Shown here: in pieces, positions 30,998-41,200 of the stretch
Position numbering within the stretch: the first letter of the stretch is position 1
Layout: each line of letters opens with the position of its first letter
Assembly: GCF_000210295.1 (NCBI RefSeq)
Contig: NC_026744.1
Span: 1,674,001-1,738,000, forward strand
DNA from: Trypanosoma brucei gambiense DAL972
Taxonomy: Eukaryota > Euglenozoa > Kinetoplastea > Trypanosomatida > Trypanosomatidae
Length of the DNA: 64,000 bases
Direction: 5' to 3'
Position numbers and translations under genes: made by a program
Notes under the pieces: model-generated
The model's input: the letters and a program-made list of their open reading frames with translations, nothing else
Databases searched by the model: none
What the model was told of the DNA's origin: nothing

Positions 30998-32152
30998 TTA
31001 ACACTTTCGTTCCAGCTGGCTAAGGGCCTCGCAGATCGAAGATGTTAGTGGCTGGTAGTCATCAGCCACGGAAGAAAGGGACTGTAGCCGCTCTTTAGCA
31101 CCCAGGAGTCGCTTCCTCCCCACCGGGTGCTCGGCTACATTAATAATTCCCTTTACGACATTAACAAGCACATCCCGCTCCTCCTCCTCCATCAGTAAAG
31201 CCAGCAAAAGAGGAGGAAGCCCTTCATCCACAGCCTGATACTTTCCAGGTTCGTATATTGTCAGCTGCGCCACAGCGCCGGTGACGGCAGTGCGGACACG
31301 CAAATTCTGGTGAAGCATGTGCGGCATCAAAGCTACAAGTGTGCGGCAGTCCACCGCAGCCTTTTTGCCCATGCGATAACTTGCAGCGTGCGTCACGACG
31401 TCGGCCGCCTCTGAAATAACAAATGGGTCATCCCGATGGAGAGCCACAGTTAACTCGGACATACCGCCCAGCCGAATGAACGGTATGAAAGCCTCCTTTA
31501 CAGAGAAAATTGTCACAAGAGCAGTGCACGCGGTTGCTACCACTCGATCTTCCGGGTGCCTCAGTAGTGCGATGCCACGTTCTATGAAGTTGTACTTGAC
31601 AAGGCGGGCAATTGCCTCATAGGAGTTAAAGGCCATGCGACACGGTAAAATAAGTCGCAACGACAAGATCACGACCTCGTGAGAGGGATCGCTCAATGTG
31701 GCAAGCAACTCGCGGAGTGTGAACTTTTCATCGTCCATAGCGAGAAGCATGTCCACAGCCAGGGGCTCCATCAGAAGCATTGCAAGGGCCTCAGCCGCTT
31801 TGCACCGCATCGTTTCCTCCTCATCATTGTGAAGAGTGGATAACAACAGCTCTAGAAATCCGTATCGGAGGCTGCGAATCGCATTCTCTCGCTGCTGCGT
31901 GTACAGCTCAATCAGGTGATCAATGGCCTGAACCCGCTTGTTAAACTCTTCGCTTAGCATCCACGTTCGTGTCTTTTCGTACTCTAGGAGACCATACGCT
32001 CGGGTGAATATGTCAGGATCAAGAGGCCGCGGGTGGGGCTTCATTTCGTGCATCATAATACTTTGCTGATTACGCTCAATGCGGGATTCGGCGGAGGCGT
32101 CACTGTCATCGTCCAGCGGAACCCCCTGAAGTTTACGAATGACAGACCACAT
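30998..32152 (-). CDS. Armadillo-repeat protein, radial spoke RSP14/RSPH14-like
   Basis: ATG 32152 gives 384 residues, close to the roughly 350 of vertebrate RSPH14. A longer in-frame extension to 32587 exists but crosses pyrimidine-rich, leader-like DNA. From about residue 60 the protein is a run of armadillo/HEAT helices: KRVQAIDHLIELYTQQRENAIRSLRYGFLELLLSTLHNDEEETMRCKAAEALAMLLMEP resembles the RSPH14 opening repeats, followed by LLATLSDPSHEVVILSLRLI, GIALLRHPEDRVVATACTALVTIF and MLHQNLRVRTAVTGAVAQL. A radial spoke component of the flagellum is the best guess; a different armadillo protein is possible. Confidence 0.6.
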   Translation of the reverse strand: MWSVIRKLQGVPLDDDSDASAESRIERNQQSIMMHEMKPHPRPLDPDIFTRAYGLLEYEKTRTWMLSEEFNKRVQAIDHLIELYTQQRENAIRSLRYGFLELLLSTLHNDEEETMRCKAAEALAMLLMEPLAVDMLLAMDDEKFTLRELLATLSDPSHEVVILSLRLILPCRMAFNSYEAIARLVKYNFIERGIALLRHPEDRVVATACTALVTIFSVKEAFIPFIRLGGMSELTVALHRDDPFVISEAADVVTHAASYRMGKKAAVDCRTLVALMPHMLHQNLRVRTAVTGAVAQLTIYEPGKYQAVDEGLPPLLLALLMEEEERDVLVNVVKGIINVAEHPVGRKRLLGAKERLQSLSSVADDYQPLTSSICEALSQLERKC

Positions 32153-32706
32153 CAAAGCAGCAAGTCCGACAGAACTAAGAGACGGTTTCCTGCAAAGATA
32201 CAGCTGATTCTCTATATATACAGTTACTGTGTTGTTGTTCCCACAGTTGTTTTTGTCGCAGTAAACGAAAGATAAGCAGGAAACAGAAAAGTGTGTTAAG
32301 TACATGAAGAAGTGGAAGGGGGCAGCGGTCGGCGGCCGCACACGTGTCAGTGCCGGAACGGTTAGGATCCCTACTCCGCATTGCTCACTAACACTGTCAA
32401 CAATTTCCTCCAATTCGTAAAGATGTTCCAAAACTAACCCACTATTCGACGAATGGGCAGGGGGGAAATTATGAACATCCTCCCATGCGAATGAAAATAG
32501 ATAATTGTTGTACTTAACGCGCGGAGTTTCATTCTTAATGGCCTTTCGGTTAACTCTCCACTCCTGTTGGGATGAATAGCAGTCCATTCACTCGCAACGC
32601 ACACGCCGCCTTCTCAACCCAAACAACAAGAATACCAAGCGGAATACATCGCCTATCCACACGAAAAGCCAGCCGCTCCCGCAACACCATTAATGTTATC
32701 CGATTA
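32153..32706. other. Spacer and leader region of the RSP14-like gene
   Basis: In transcript orientation there are pyrimidine-rich stretches near 32285-32320 and AG dinucleotides near 32190-32210, consistent with splicing shortly before ATG 32152. An open frame continues through to 32587 in phase with the RSP14-like gene but its composition is not protein-like. Confidence 0.45.
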
Positions 32707-33276
32707 TCATTGTACACCTCCAGCAGACCGCTGACGCCGCAGCCGCTCGAGCGTCTCAGCACGTTCCTCTTCCATAAGCTTCCGCTCCATCGACATTGTT
32801 TCCTCGTACGTCAAGAAGAAGCCAGGTGGTACGTCGTTGATAATACGCTGCAGTTCACTGTCGCAAAGAGATCCGCCAAACGTTCTACGCACAATCTCCT
32901 CTACGGGTACCCTAAAATGTCTGTGTCGTTCACCAATGGCGCGGGCCTCCTCCTCGTAAGTTACTTCCGCTGTTGTTGTGTCACCCACTGTTTTTTCGTC
33001 TTGACATCCCTCTACTGCTGCAGGACGGCTTTGGGCCTCGTCTTCGTCACGCACCTCGCCGTCACCGTCCTTTTGTGCTGTCAAGGCAGAAGCGGCACCA
33101 TTGGTCTTACGGCGCTCCACCTCCGATAAATATTTCGAGTAGCGTTCGCGGATACCGTTTCCACCATCCGGTAGGCGGCTCAAAAGTGCCGGCTGCTTCA
33201 TCAACCGCTCACACCGCTCGATGTGCACTTGGAGTGCCTGGGCTGTTAACTTTGTCACATCCACATCTTTATCCAT
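32707..33276 (-). CDS. Small protein with POLR2M/GRINL1A-like motif
   Basis: The protein has 189 residues from ATG 33276; the frame above starts at TTG. Residues about 8-50 (LTAQALQVHIERCERLMKQPALLSRLPDGGNGIRERYSKYLSEVERR) resemble the conserved segment of GRINL1A/POLR2M proteins, where a short helix of the form LxxxLxRQxRLLxNxxxIxxLPDKGxKI is found. The middle is acidic and disordered; the C-terminal half has PVEEIVRRTFGGSLCDSELQRIINDVPPGFFLTYEETMSMERKLMEEERAETLERLRRQR, with a charged helix at the end. In animals POLR2M associates with RNA polymerase II. In this organism the role is unknown and the similarity is short. Confidence 0.5.
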   Translation of the reverse strand: MDKDVDVTKLTAQALQVHIERCERLMKQPALLSRLPDGGNGIRERYSKYLSEVERRKTNGAASALTAQKDGDGEVRDEDEAQSRPAAVEGCQDEKTVGDTTTAEVTYEEEARAIGERHRHFRVPVEEIVRRTFGGSLCDSELQRIINDVPPGFFLTYEETMSMERKLMEEERAETLERLRRQRSAGGVQ

Positions 33277-33702
33277 GGAGCGAACTAGTCTACCAATGTT
33301 TTGTGGGAAAAGTTTTGTTGAGTAGTCGGAAACATGACCCAAAACTAACAAGGACTGAGGTAATGAATGGTGGAAGACACGTTAATGTTCAGTGCCTTGT
33401 TATTTAAGGTGTAAGTCAGCAACAAAATAAATAAAGGTTCAAGAAACAAGATGGGTGATGAAAAGGCAAGGATTAAGAGCTTCATTATTACGCGCATCCA
33501 ATATATTATCCTTAATCGAAGATCGTTTCCACGTCACAAAATACATTGACTCAAATGACATGGACTGGACGCCTGACTGAATCAAATGGTCAATGACAGC
33601 GGAACCACGTAAAAAAAAAAAAAAAGAAGGAAGGATGTCGAAGAGAAAAATCTCAGTTACCTACCACTAGCCTTATTGTTGAGTTTTAGTTTTCTCCGGC
33701 TA
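33277..33702. other. Intergenic spacer, no gene seen
   Basis: About 430 bp with an A run at 33612-33624. It holds the leader of the POLR2M-like gene and the 3' UTR of the TatD gene. Confidence 0.5.
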
Positions 33703-34707
33703 TTACTCATCTGGGTGACACGGTCGAAAAGGAAAAAGTTGACGCGTGTTGTTATATATGCGGTGCGCGAGGCTCTCAATATTCTCCACGCTCTCGCGAT
33801 GGAGTTCATAAAGAATCTCCAAGACGCGTATCAAATGGCATGGCTCGCACCGAGATTTCACCACAGACCCGTCGACAAACTTTTCCTTGCGGCATATCGG
33901 AAACTGAGCAAGCAACGATTCGGCCACACTTTCGCCCCTTTCCGCTGCGCGTTGCAGTAGTCGATGCGAGGCGTGCGTATTTCTTATTTCGCACCAGGGT
34001 CCATCGGTTTCAATCATGAGCCTGTCAAGTGGAACGGCGCCAGCAACGGCGAGGTTTTCCTCCGTCTTGAGACTACATCCGTTAATACCAATGTATAAGT
34101 CGAGTGAAAGTAACTTGTTAAGCTCCCCTTGCGTGCCCGTAAAACTGTGTACGACCCCTCCGGGGAAGCGCTGGCGGTGTCGTTGCAAAACTGTGAATAA
34201 GTCGTCGCCCGTATTGCGGTCGTGAATAAAGAGTGGTAGTTGGAATTCTTCTGCAAGTTCTAACTGTTTAACGAAGTAGGTCATCTGGACATCCTTCTCG
34301 CAGAAGGAAACCCGGTCGTAGTCTAATCCCAACTCCCCAACCGCAGCTACACATCCACCTTCCTTTCGCACGGTGTTCTCAAATATGAGGGAGCGGAGGA
34401 CGTTGAAATAATTCTCTGGTTCGTTAGCAAACTCATTGCAGCGTGTTGGGTGACACCCAACGGTGCAGAAACATTGCAGCCCATCACTGTTATATTTTTT
34501 GCACAATTCAATGGCGCTTTTGCTTTCTTCTACGGTGCCAGCAGTAATAAGAAGACATTTTACACCCACCGCGACCGCACGAGCGAGCACGGACTCAACG
34601 TCACCGGGGTGCTTCACGTGGCCGTGATACACGCCAGAAAACATACCATCCACAAGGTTGATGCCGATATCAATCATCGGTAAATATTTGGCCGTAACTG
34701 ACGACAT
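33703..34707 (-). CDS. TatD-family metal-dependent deoxyribonuclease
   Basis: The 334-residue protein begins near MIDIGINLVDGMFSGVYHGHVKHPGD, the form seen in eukaryotic TATDN1 where the usual DxHxH start is replaced by DIGIN. Further family landmarks are GCHPTRCNEF, VAAVGELGLDYDR, LFIHDRNTGDD, GGVVHSFTG, GINGCSLKTEENL and DRLMIETDGPWCEIR, which supply the metal-binding His, Glu and Asp residues. TatD enzymes are magnesium-dependent DNases involved in DNA turnover and repair, and in trypanosomes have been linked to kinetoplast DNA degradation and apoptosis-like death. ATG 34707 is chosen because it gives a short leader before the conserved IDIGIN strand. Confidence 0.92.
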   Translation of the reverse strand: MSSVTAKYLPMIDIGINLVDGMFSGVYHGHVKHPGDVESVLARAVAVGVKCLLITAGTVEESKSAIELCKKYNSDGLQCFCTVGCHPTRCNEFANEPENYFNVLRSLIFENTVRKEGGCVAAVGELGLDYDRVSFCEKDVQMTYFVKQLELAEEFQLPLFIHDRNTGDDLFTVLQRHRQRFPGGVVHSFTGTQGELNKLLSLDLYIGINGCSLKTEENLAVAGAVPLDRLMIETDGPWCEIRNTHASHRLLQRAAERGESVAESLLAQFPICRKEKFVDGSVVKSRCEPCHLIRVLEILYELHRESVENIESLAHRIYNNTRQLFPFRPCHPDE

Positions 34708-35067
34708 TAATCAGAGCGTGAAATACCCGCAATCCAAATGGGGGATAGGGGTGACTTGAAACGTATATCTACAACACTTCGCGATCGCCCAGTGAGAAGT
34801 ATAAAGTGAGGGTTAGCGGTGTGGGATAAGCGATATAACAAGTAGTTGTCCGGAATCAACCATGCATCGCAGTACTGTCCCGTTCCTTCGGAGCCGAGAC
34901 AAAAAAAAAAGAACAAGGCAGTAACTAAACATATCTTGTTTGGAAAAACAAGAAAGGGCAAGAAAAAGGCGTCAAACTACCCCTTCCTAGAATTCAACCA
35001 ACAAAACCACAGTGGATCGGCACGAGAGTTCGCACATAACTCCTCGTTCTCTCACCCGTGCCGCATT
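34708..35067. other. Intergenic spacer, no gene seen
   Basis: About 360 bp between TatD and the mitochondrial-looking unknown. In transcript orientation there are pyrimidine-rich runs near 34897-34912, suited to the TatD splice acceptor. Confidence 0.5.
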
Positions 35068-35967
35068 TCACTCACAACCGGTGTCGGTTTCTCTCCTCAC
35101 CGGCACTCCACGCGCACCCCTCCTTTCACTCAACGACGAGGGGCAGTCTTGGCTAAGCAAACGGTGCTCCCTCCGTAGATAATCTAAACGGTTTTGGGAA
35201 ACACTCATGTGGTGCTCACCTGCCGATCTGTCCCCTACATTTTCCTCTATAATCTTTTCTAGTGACTGGAGTACAGCATCAGACATGACGTGATAGTCGT
35301 TTCTCTCCATCCACGATAGAAATTGCCAGACAGCAGCAGAGTTGGTTAATTGTGACTGCGGTGTAGGTTCCCCCGCGGCTCCCGAAGAGGCTGTGATATC
35401 TGCACCCGCTGCCCGTAACAGAATAACAAGCAACGCGTGTACTGACTCTGGAGTCACACGGTAACCTTCTTCCACTGCAGTTTGGACAACACCTAGAGCA
35501 CGCTGTAAACGTGTTGAAGGGGTGCAGTTTGACTTTATTTTCCCATGTCTTCCTTCTACCGTGTCAACGTCGTACTGAGACTGGTGAACACTTCTTAGCA
35601 CCGAGCGAAGGTGATGTTCTCTCCACGTATCCAGTCGGATGGCTGCAACAAGCATATCCTTCCACTCCTGCTCATCTGTTGTAGTAATGAGTGTGTGAAG
35701 GTACGTTCGAGTTGCCACATGAAGGGCCGAGTCTTGCTCTTTGCTCAAACGACAAACATTAATAGTCATCGACTCGTCCATATCCAACAAATCTTGCAGG
35801 GGTGCATTGGACGCTATTGGAGTTCCCTCAGCTCCTTTGAGAGAATTGTGGCCGCCATGTGATCCACTGCTGCAGAAGCGCCGTGACGAATGGGCAATTG
35901 CAATCATGAAAGGCAGCCGCCGCACGCTGCAGACTCTCAGCGCCTTTTGCAACATCAAAGAGTTCAT
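35068..35967 (-). CDS. Unknown protein, probably mitochondrial
   Basis: The protein has 299 residues from ATG 35967. The first 30 residues (MNSLMLQKALRVCSVRRLPFMIAIAHSSRR) are basic with hydrophobic spacing, a likely mitochondrial presequence. The rest is mainly helical (EQEWKDMLVAAIRLDTWREHHLRSVLRSVHQ, TPESVHALLVILLRAAG, AAVWQFLSWMERNDYHVMSDAVLQSLEKIIEENVG). The last pieces recall the paired helices of pentatricopeptide-type repeats, but no repeat is clear enough to call. No named family recognised. Confidence 0.65.
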   Translation of the reverse strand: MNSLMLQKALRVCSVRRLPFMIAIAHSSRRFCSSGSHGGHNSLKGAEGTPIASNAPLQDLLDMDESMTINVCRLSKEQDSALHVATRTYLHTLITTTDEQEWKDMLVAAIRLDTWREHHLRSVLRSVHQSQYDVDTVEGRHGKIKSNCTPSTRLQRALGVVQTAVEEGYRVTPESVHALLVILLRAAGADITASSGAAGEPTPQSQLTNSAAVWQFLSWMERNDYHVMSDAVLQSLEKIIEENVGDRSAGEHHMSVSQNRLDYLRREHRLLSQDCPSSLSERRGARGVPVRRETDTGCE

Positions 35968-36044
35968 CCCTCCTTTCCTCCCCCAACTCAACTCAACTCA
36001 ACTCAATACCACTCCAAATGCCACTACCGCTTTCTTTTTTTTTA

Positions 36045-36060
36045 CTGAAGAGAAGTGGAC
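36045..36060 (-). promoter_or_regulatory. Trans-splice acceptor of the 299-residue unknown
   Basis: On the minus strand CCACTTCTCTTCAG ends at 36045, followed by A-rich leader and the ATG at 35967. The predicted 5' UTR is 77 nt and includes four repeats of GTTGA just upstream of the ATG. Confidence 0.5.
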
Positions 36061-36730
36061 AGTGGCTTGAACTAAGAAAGGACGAAAGTAGAAAAAAAAC
36101 AAAAGGGGTGGAGCATAACGCGGCAGAGGAGATGTGAGCAATCATGTCAAACACAAATAGAGTAAACAGGAAAGAAGCAACAACGCAAAACGAGAATAAA
36201 TGAATAAATGGAAAACACCGAGCGCAATCACTCCAGGGAATGAAAATAACCCCTAAGAAAACAGCAACAACAACCAACAAAGGAAGGGAAAGAAAAGGAG
36301 GGTAGGTATTGGGGAAAAACCAAAAGGGCACACACATATACACCCACACATAAAAAGAGAGAAAAAAGAGAGAAGAGGCTACACATTTGCGGTGGGGGCA
36401 TATTCTCAATTGCAAACGTAAGTGCAGAGACGCCGCTAGTTGGAGCCAACTGAAGGGATATGATAGGAAGGAATATATACTCGGAAAGGCGTTGCCGTAC
36501 TTGGTCTTTTCTGCGGCCCACTACCGCCGTTAAGACAAGACTAATATTAGCGTTTGAGCAAAAAAAAAAACAGGCGAATATATGAGTATGTGCAAATGTG
36601 AGAAAACTACCACAACCTTTTTAACACAACGCAATATGAATGATCACACAAAACACACACACAAGTGCAAATATTTTACTTCGCGAAGATGAATACCATC
36701 TCCCCTTCTCTCCATTTGTTCCTCTGTGGA

Positions 36731-36844
36731 TTTTCCATTTCCACTCAACACACGCATACACAAATAAATACATAAACAAATATGAACATTCGTACATGCG
36801 ATTGAATGCCCTTGTATATGCGTGTGTTGAGTGGAAATGGAAAA
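36731..36844. repeat. 33-bp inverted repeat with 48-base loop
   Basis: The left arm is 36731-36763 and the right arm 36812-36844. I compared them base by base: 32 of 33 positions are complementary and the one exception is a G-U pair in the minus-strand transcript. The arms start TTTTCCATTTCCACTC and end CAA on the left. The bases just outside and inside the arms do not pair. It lies in the presumed 3' UTR of the ABC transporter. Confidence 0.95.
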
Positions 36845-38098
36845 ACGAGTTTCGGAGATGCATTGACATAGGCAATATTTACTCGTCAAAGTATTAAAAG
36901 TTCTATGCAAACACGTAAAAGCGAAAATTCAAAGTTTCAAAGAAAGGGAAGGAAAGGGAGGGAAAGGGAAAGCACAAAAATGAAGAATATATTCCTCTTT
37001 CACGTACACGGACCGACGTGTCGACACCAGCTTCATTTCGTCTGTAATGTCATCAACTCCTAAAATGGTAATTCGATGCAGGTACAAAAAAAAAAAAGTT
37101 ATTTTTGTTTGTTGGTGGCGTTCGAGTGGAAGAGGGAAACGAAAGGGAATATAAAGAGTAAAGGGAAGGGAACGAGGAAAAAAGCGGAATGGTAAAGAGA
37201 CAGGAAACGGTACTGAGAAGGGTAAAAACGTGCCGCCAAAAAAACTAGCAAATAAATTTACTTTATCTATTAAGCGTTGCTTCTAGGAAACTGAACGGGG
37301 CCTTTTCTTGCCTTTTTTTTTTATTCGCGCACATGGCGTCGTGCCTGACGTGTGTACAAGCAAACAAAACAAAACCGAAAAAAGTAAATACGATTTCGTA
37401 AAGGTGACGCAGCAAACATTTACATTGAGGCCGTTTGTAACCATAAAATAATCTTTAAGCTAAAGTTGTCGACGACGCGTTGAAGAGCAAGGTTATAAAA
37501 TATCACCGCTATACTTGACACTTTTCGTGAAAAACTTCACAGAAGGAATTATTTTTTTTTTTTTCATAACTCGCCGTTCTTCCACATTGCTTCCTTTTTT
37601 TAAAAAAGTTTCATAAATTCCCTTCACTCATTGAAAATAATTTTGTTTTGCTTTGCTTCCGTTTTCTCACTTCTTTCCAGCGGCATCGAGGGGAGAAGAA
37701 AAGAGAATACATAAACAAGCCAATACAAAGTTACGAAATAAAAATTTTACAGTCCGAAAGGTAAAACGGAAAAAGCAAAAAAAGTGGTGTGAGTGAAAAG
37801 TAAAAAAAAAAAAGAAAGTGAATTCAAAATTTGAGAACGGGAAGCACACATCACTTAAAATCGCATTAAAGGGTATAGACAATTTTATACAATTTTACAT
37901 AGTTTTCACCAACCACATTAAACAGAAAAAAGAAAAAGTTTGCCCTACTCCCACACGCTTTGCTAAACGCAGAGCAGCACTAACGGCATCTTCCGCTGTG
38001 GGTTCCATTTCGTTTGCCAGCAGCACACGCCGCATAAGTTGGTGGGAAAAAATACGTAAGTAAATAAGGGACCAAGAGGAAGCAAAGAAAGTTTAAAG

Positions 38099-38142
38099 TA
38101 ATAATAATAATAATAATAATAATATATATATATATATATATA
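38099..38142. repeat. TAA then TA microsatellite
   Basis: About eight TAA units run into ten TA units, about 150 bp beyond the ABC transporter stop codon. Confidence 0.9.
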
Positions 38143-38294
38143 GTCCCATAAAAAAAGAGAGAGGGAAAGGATAGGAAAGAAAAGAACGAACGAACACAGC
38201 AAAATGGTAACAAACACAAAAAAAAAAAAGATCATTAATATAGACATATCCATACACCAAATTCAAATTGGGTGTAAAAGCAAGCGAGAAAACG

Positions 38295-41200
38295 CTAGAC
38301 GATATCCATTTCAGTGGTCTGTTTGGAAACCCATTCATCCTGCTCGGTGATCTGAAGGAACACACGTTCAATTGTTGCTTGCGAAACACTGTAGTCAACG
38401 ATACCAAGTAAGCCTTTGCTTGACTCTAGCGTTCGAAATGCATCTGCAAGCGACGTAGAGCGGGGAAGTGCGTACACAAGTTGTCTGCCCTTACATTCCC
38501 TTAAAGTAGCACCTGCGAATTGCCTGTCCACGAACTCTCGTACCAACGCGGGTAACTCACCCTCCGCTACACAAATGTGCATTTCATAGCCGGCGCCATA
38601 TTTGTCTTTCAGATGAGCATTCCTGCCAACGCAACGCATCGTTCCGTCCTTCATAATGGCCACACGGTGGGCGAGGGCCTCAACCTCCTCGAGGTGGTGA
38701 GTTGTTAGAACCACCGCGCATTGGCATGCAGCACGTTCAATAACGGACCATATCTTGCGGCGGGCAATAGGGTCCATTCCGGCTGTTGGTTCATCAAGGA
38801 AAATAACACCGGGCCCACCAACGAGAGCGACAGCTAGGCTGAGTTTGCGCCGATTACCACCGCTTAACCCTCCCGCTAGCGATTTGCGATACTTCGTTAG
38901 GTCGCACATATAAAGCAAATCTGTCACAACATTTTCCACTTCTTCGCCAACCATACCGTACAATCCGGCTTGCAGTCGTATGTGCTCTTCCACCGACAGG
39001 AGGCCGATGCAGGTGTCAAACTGTGGGCAGTACCCGATGCACCGTAGAGCCTTCCCTCCTTGCTTCACGATGTCACATCCGCACGTTTCCACCACCCCAC
39101 CCGTAGGCATGAGCTCTTGGCACAGGATCGACATCGTTGTAGTCTTTCCTGCGCCGTTTGTGCCAAGTAATGCGAATATCTCGCCTGAAGAAACCAAAAA
39201 GAAGAGGTCACGTACAGCCTCCTTGCCATTGGGGTATTTTTTGCTAAGATTCACAACGCGCGCAGGGGGATAGCCCGGTCCGTCAACCATGGGAAGGCAA
39301 ACACGACACCGTTCCTCTTCCACATCTGAATCACCGCTATGAGCCTCATCGAATACCTTCGTCCGGTCGTATGACCGCCGATTCCACCACGCACGTCGCC
39401 GTGGATGGTCGAAGAGGAACCCCAGAAGTGAAAAAATGGGGAATTCCACGGCGAGATAGATGAAAGGGTAACCGGTAACATCCATGTCGAATGCGGACGT
39501 CGCGTTCCCTACGGCTTTTCCGAACCTGAAATGGGAAATATTGATGATAGCTTCCCCAACACAAAAGGAAGGAATAAACCGAAACGGCCAACGGAGGCTT
39601 TCGGACGTCTCCCTTGTTATTTCGAGCAGGGAAAATACGTACACCACTATGACCGAGAGGAAACCAACGACAAAATTGAATCCCATCACAACCAGCTGCG
39701 CCTTCGAGTGTTCACGGAATAGAAAACTGAGCAAGTAGGCGAAGACGATGCTCGTCAGCCCATAAAGCATAAGTGCAGTAATAAACGCTCCAATTGTCTC
39801 GCTACCAACGTAATCCTCTTGGTCAAACAACATCAATACCGAAACTATAGCAGATACTGAAATAAAATACATAGTGATATCAAAAAGAAAGTTGCTTGCC
39901 CAGTAGATGGGAAGCCTCAGTCCGGCAATCCTCTGCATGTGAAGCGATCCGCATTCCCGTTCCTTCACAACCCACGCTAGCGGGTTAGAAGAAATAAGAG
40001 TTAACGGGATCATCATAATCGCACCTATCAACATGAGTTGCAGCGCGCCGACGTACGTGGCCTCGTCCTCGAGTACTCCAACCGACCACGATACATTGGC
40101 CTGCACTCCTGACACACGCTGCAAAACAAGTTGATAAAACATTGACATGGTGATAGCCACTTGGTGAAGGGCGGAAGAGTTGTACAGCATCACTACAGGC
40201 ATTCCTCGCAGCTTGGGATTATAAAGCATCCTATCCCCACAGAAGATAGCAGCGTACCGTGGATACTCATGGGCGAACCAAGTTTTCATGCCGTAAATAC
40301 TGAGTTCCCTAGTGTCTTTAGCAGATATTTCACTGATGTGAACATTCGGTACACCGGGGCTCTTTCCCCAAAACAAACCACAGTTGGCCGAATCGACAAT
40401 AACTTTTTCATCGTAGAGGTCAAAAGTCAACGGAAGCGGCCCTACCTGTGCGGGATTAGAGCCTATCAACACCGTTGCCAGCAGCACACTGGTAAGGCAC
40501 ACAACCTGCAACATGTGCATCCGCCGGTCACGCAAGGCTGTGAAAATACGTTTCAACATGATGGCCTTTAACTGAGTTATCCCTGCAGCATGATGTCTCG
40601 CTCGTCCCCACAGGGAGGAGCAGTCACGCGGCTTCTCAGCAGAACATTGCTGCCCACCACAAACACGCAGGAAGACCTCCTCCAGGGTTGTAGCAGCAAG
40701 AGAATAAGAATTAAGGTTTACATCGGATGCTATTTCCAGCTTCTCGATCAGCGACGGGAATGCAGCAACGCCGCCCAATGGTAAACGATAAATCACTTCA
40801 CACCCACAGTAACTCAACAACTCTGCTCCGGGCACGTGCTTTTTCACAGCGTCATCAACAAAGCAGAAGTTGTCTTTTGATCGCACAACAACGGTAAGAC
40901 TATATCCCAAACCCAATTTAGACTTTAGGAACATGCTGCTACCGGAACACTGCAGCCGACCATCATTCAAGATCGCGATACGGTGGCCAAGTATGTCTGC
41001 CTCATCCATGAAGTGAGTCGTGAGAAGAATTGTGTGGTGGGCTGCCATCCGTTGCAATAAACCCCATGCATGACGTCGGGAAGAGGCATCCATGCCCGCA
41101 GTCGGCTCGTCCAGTAATACAAGTGGACTGCCGCCCACGAATGCAATGCCTACCGAAAGCATCCGTTTTTGTCCACCAGAGAGATGTCCCGCGAGGTCGT

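Larger units (their letters stand above)
35968..38294. other. 2.3-kb gene-free stretch below the ABC transporter
   Basis: AT-rich DNA between the mitochondrial unknown and the ABCA stop codon. Most should be the ABCA 3' UTR. It contains a splice acceptor near 36045, a 33-bp inverted repeat at 36731-36844, a purine-rich block at 36940-36975, several A/T homopolymers, and a TAA/TA repeat at 38099-38142. No protein gene is convincing on either strand. Confidence 0.6.

Noticed and set aside
32153..32587. 145 extra in-frame codons before the RSP14-like protein
   Set aside because: They cross pyrimidine-rich leader-like DNA; the shorter start gives a family-like length.
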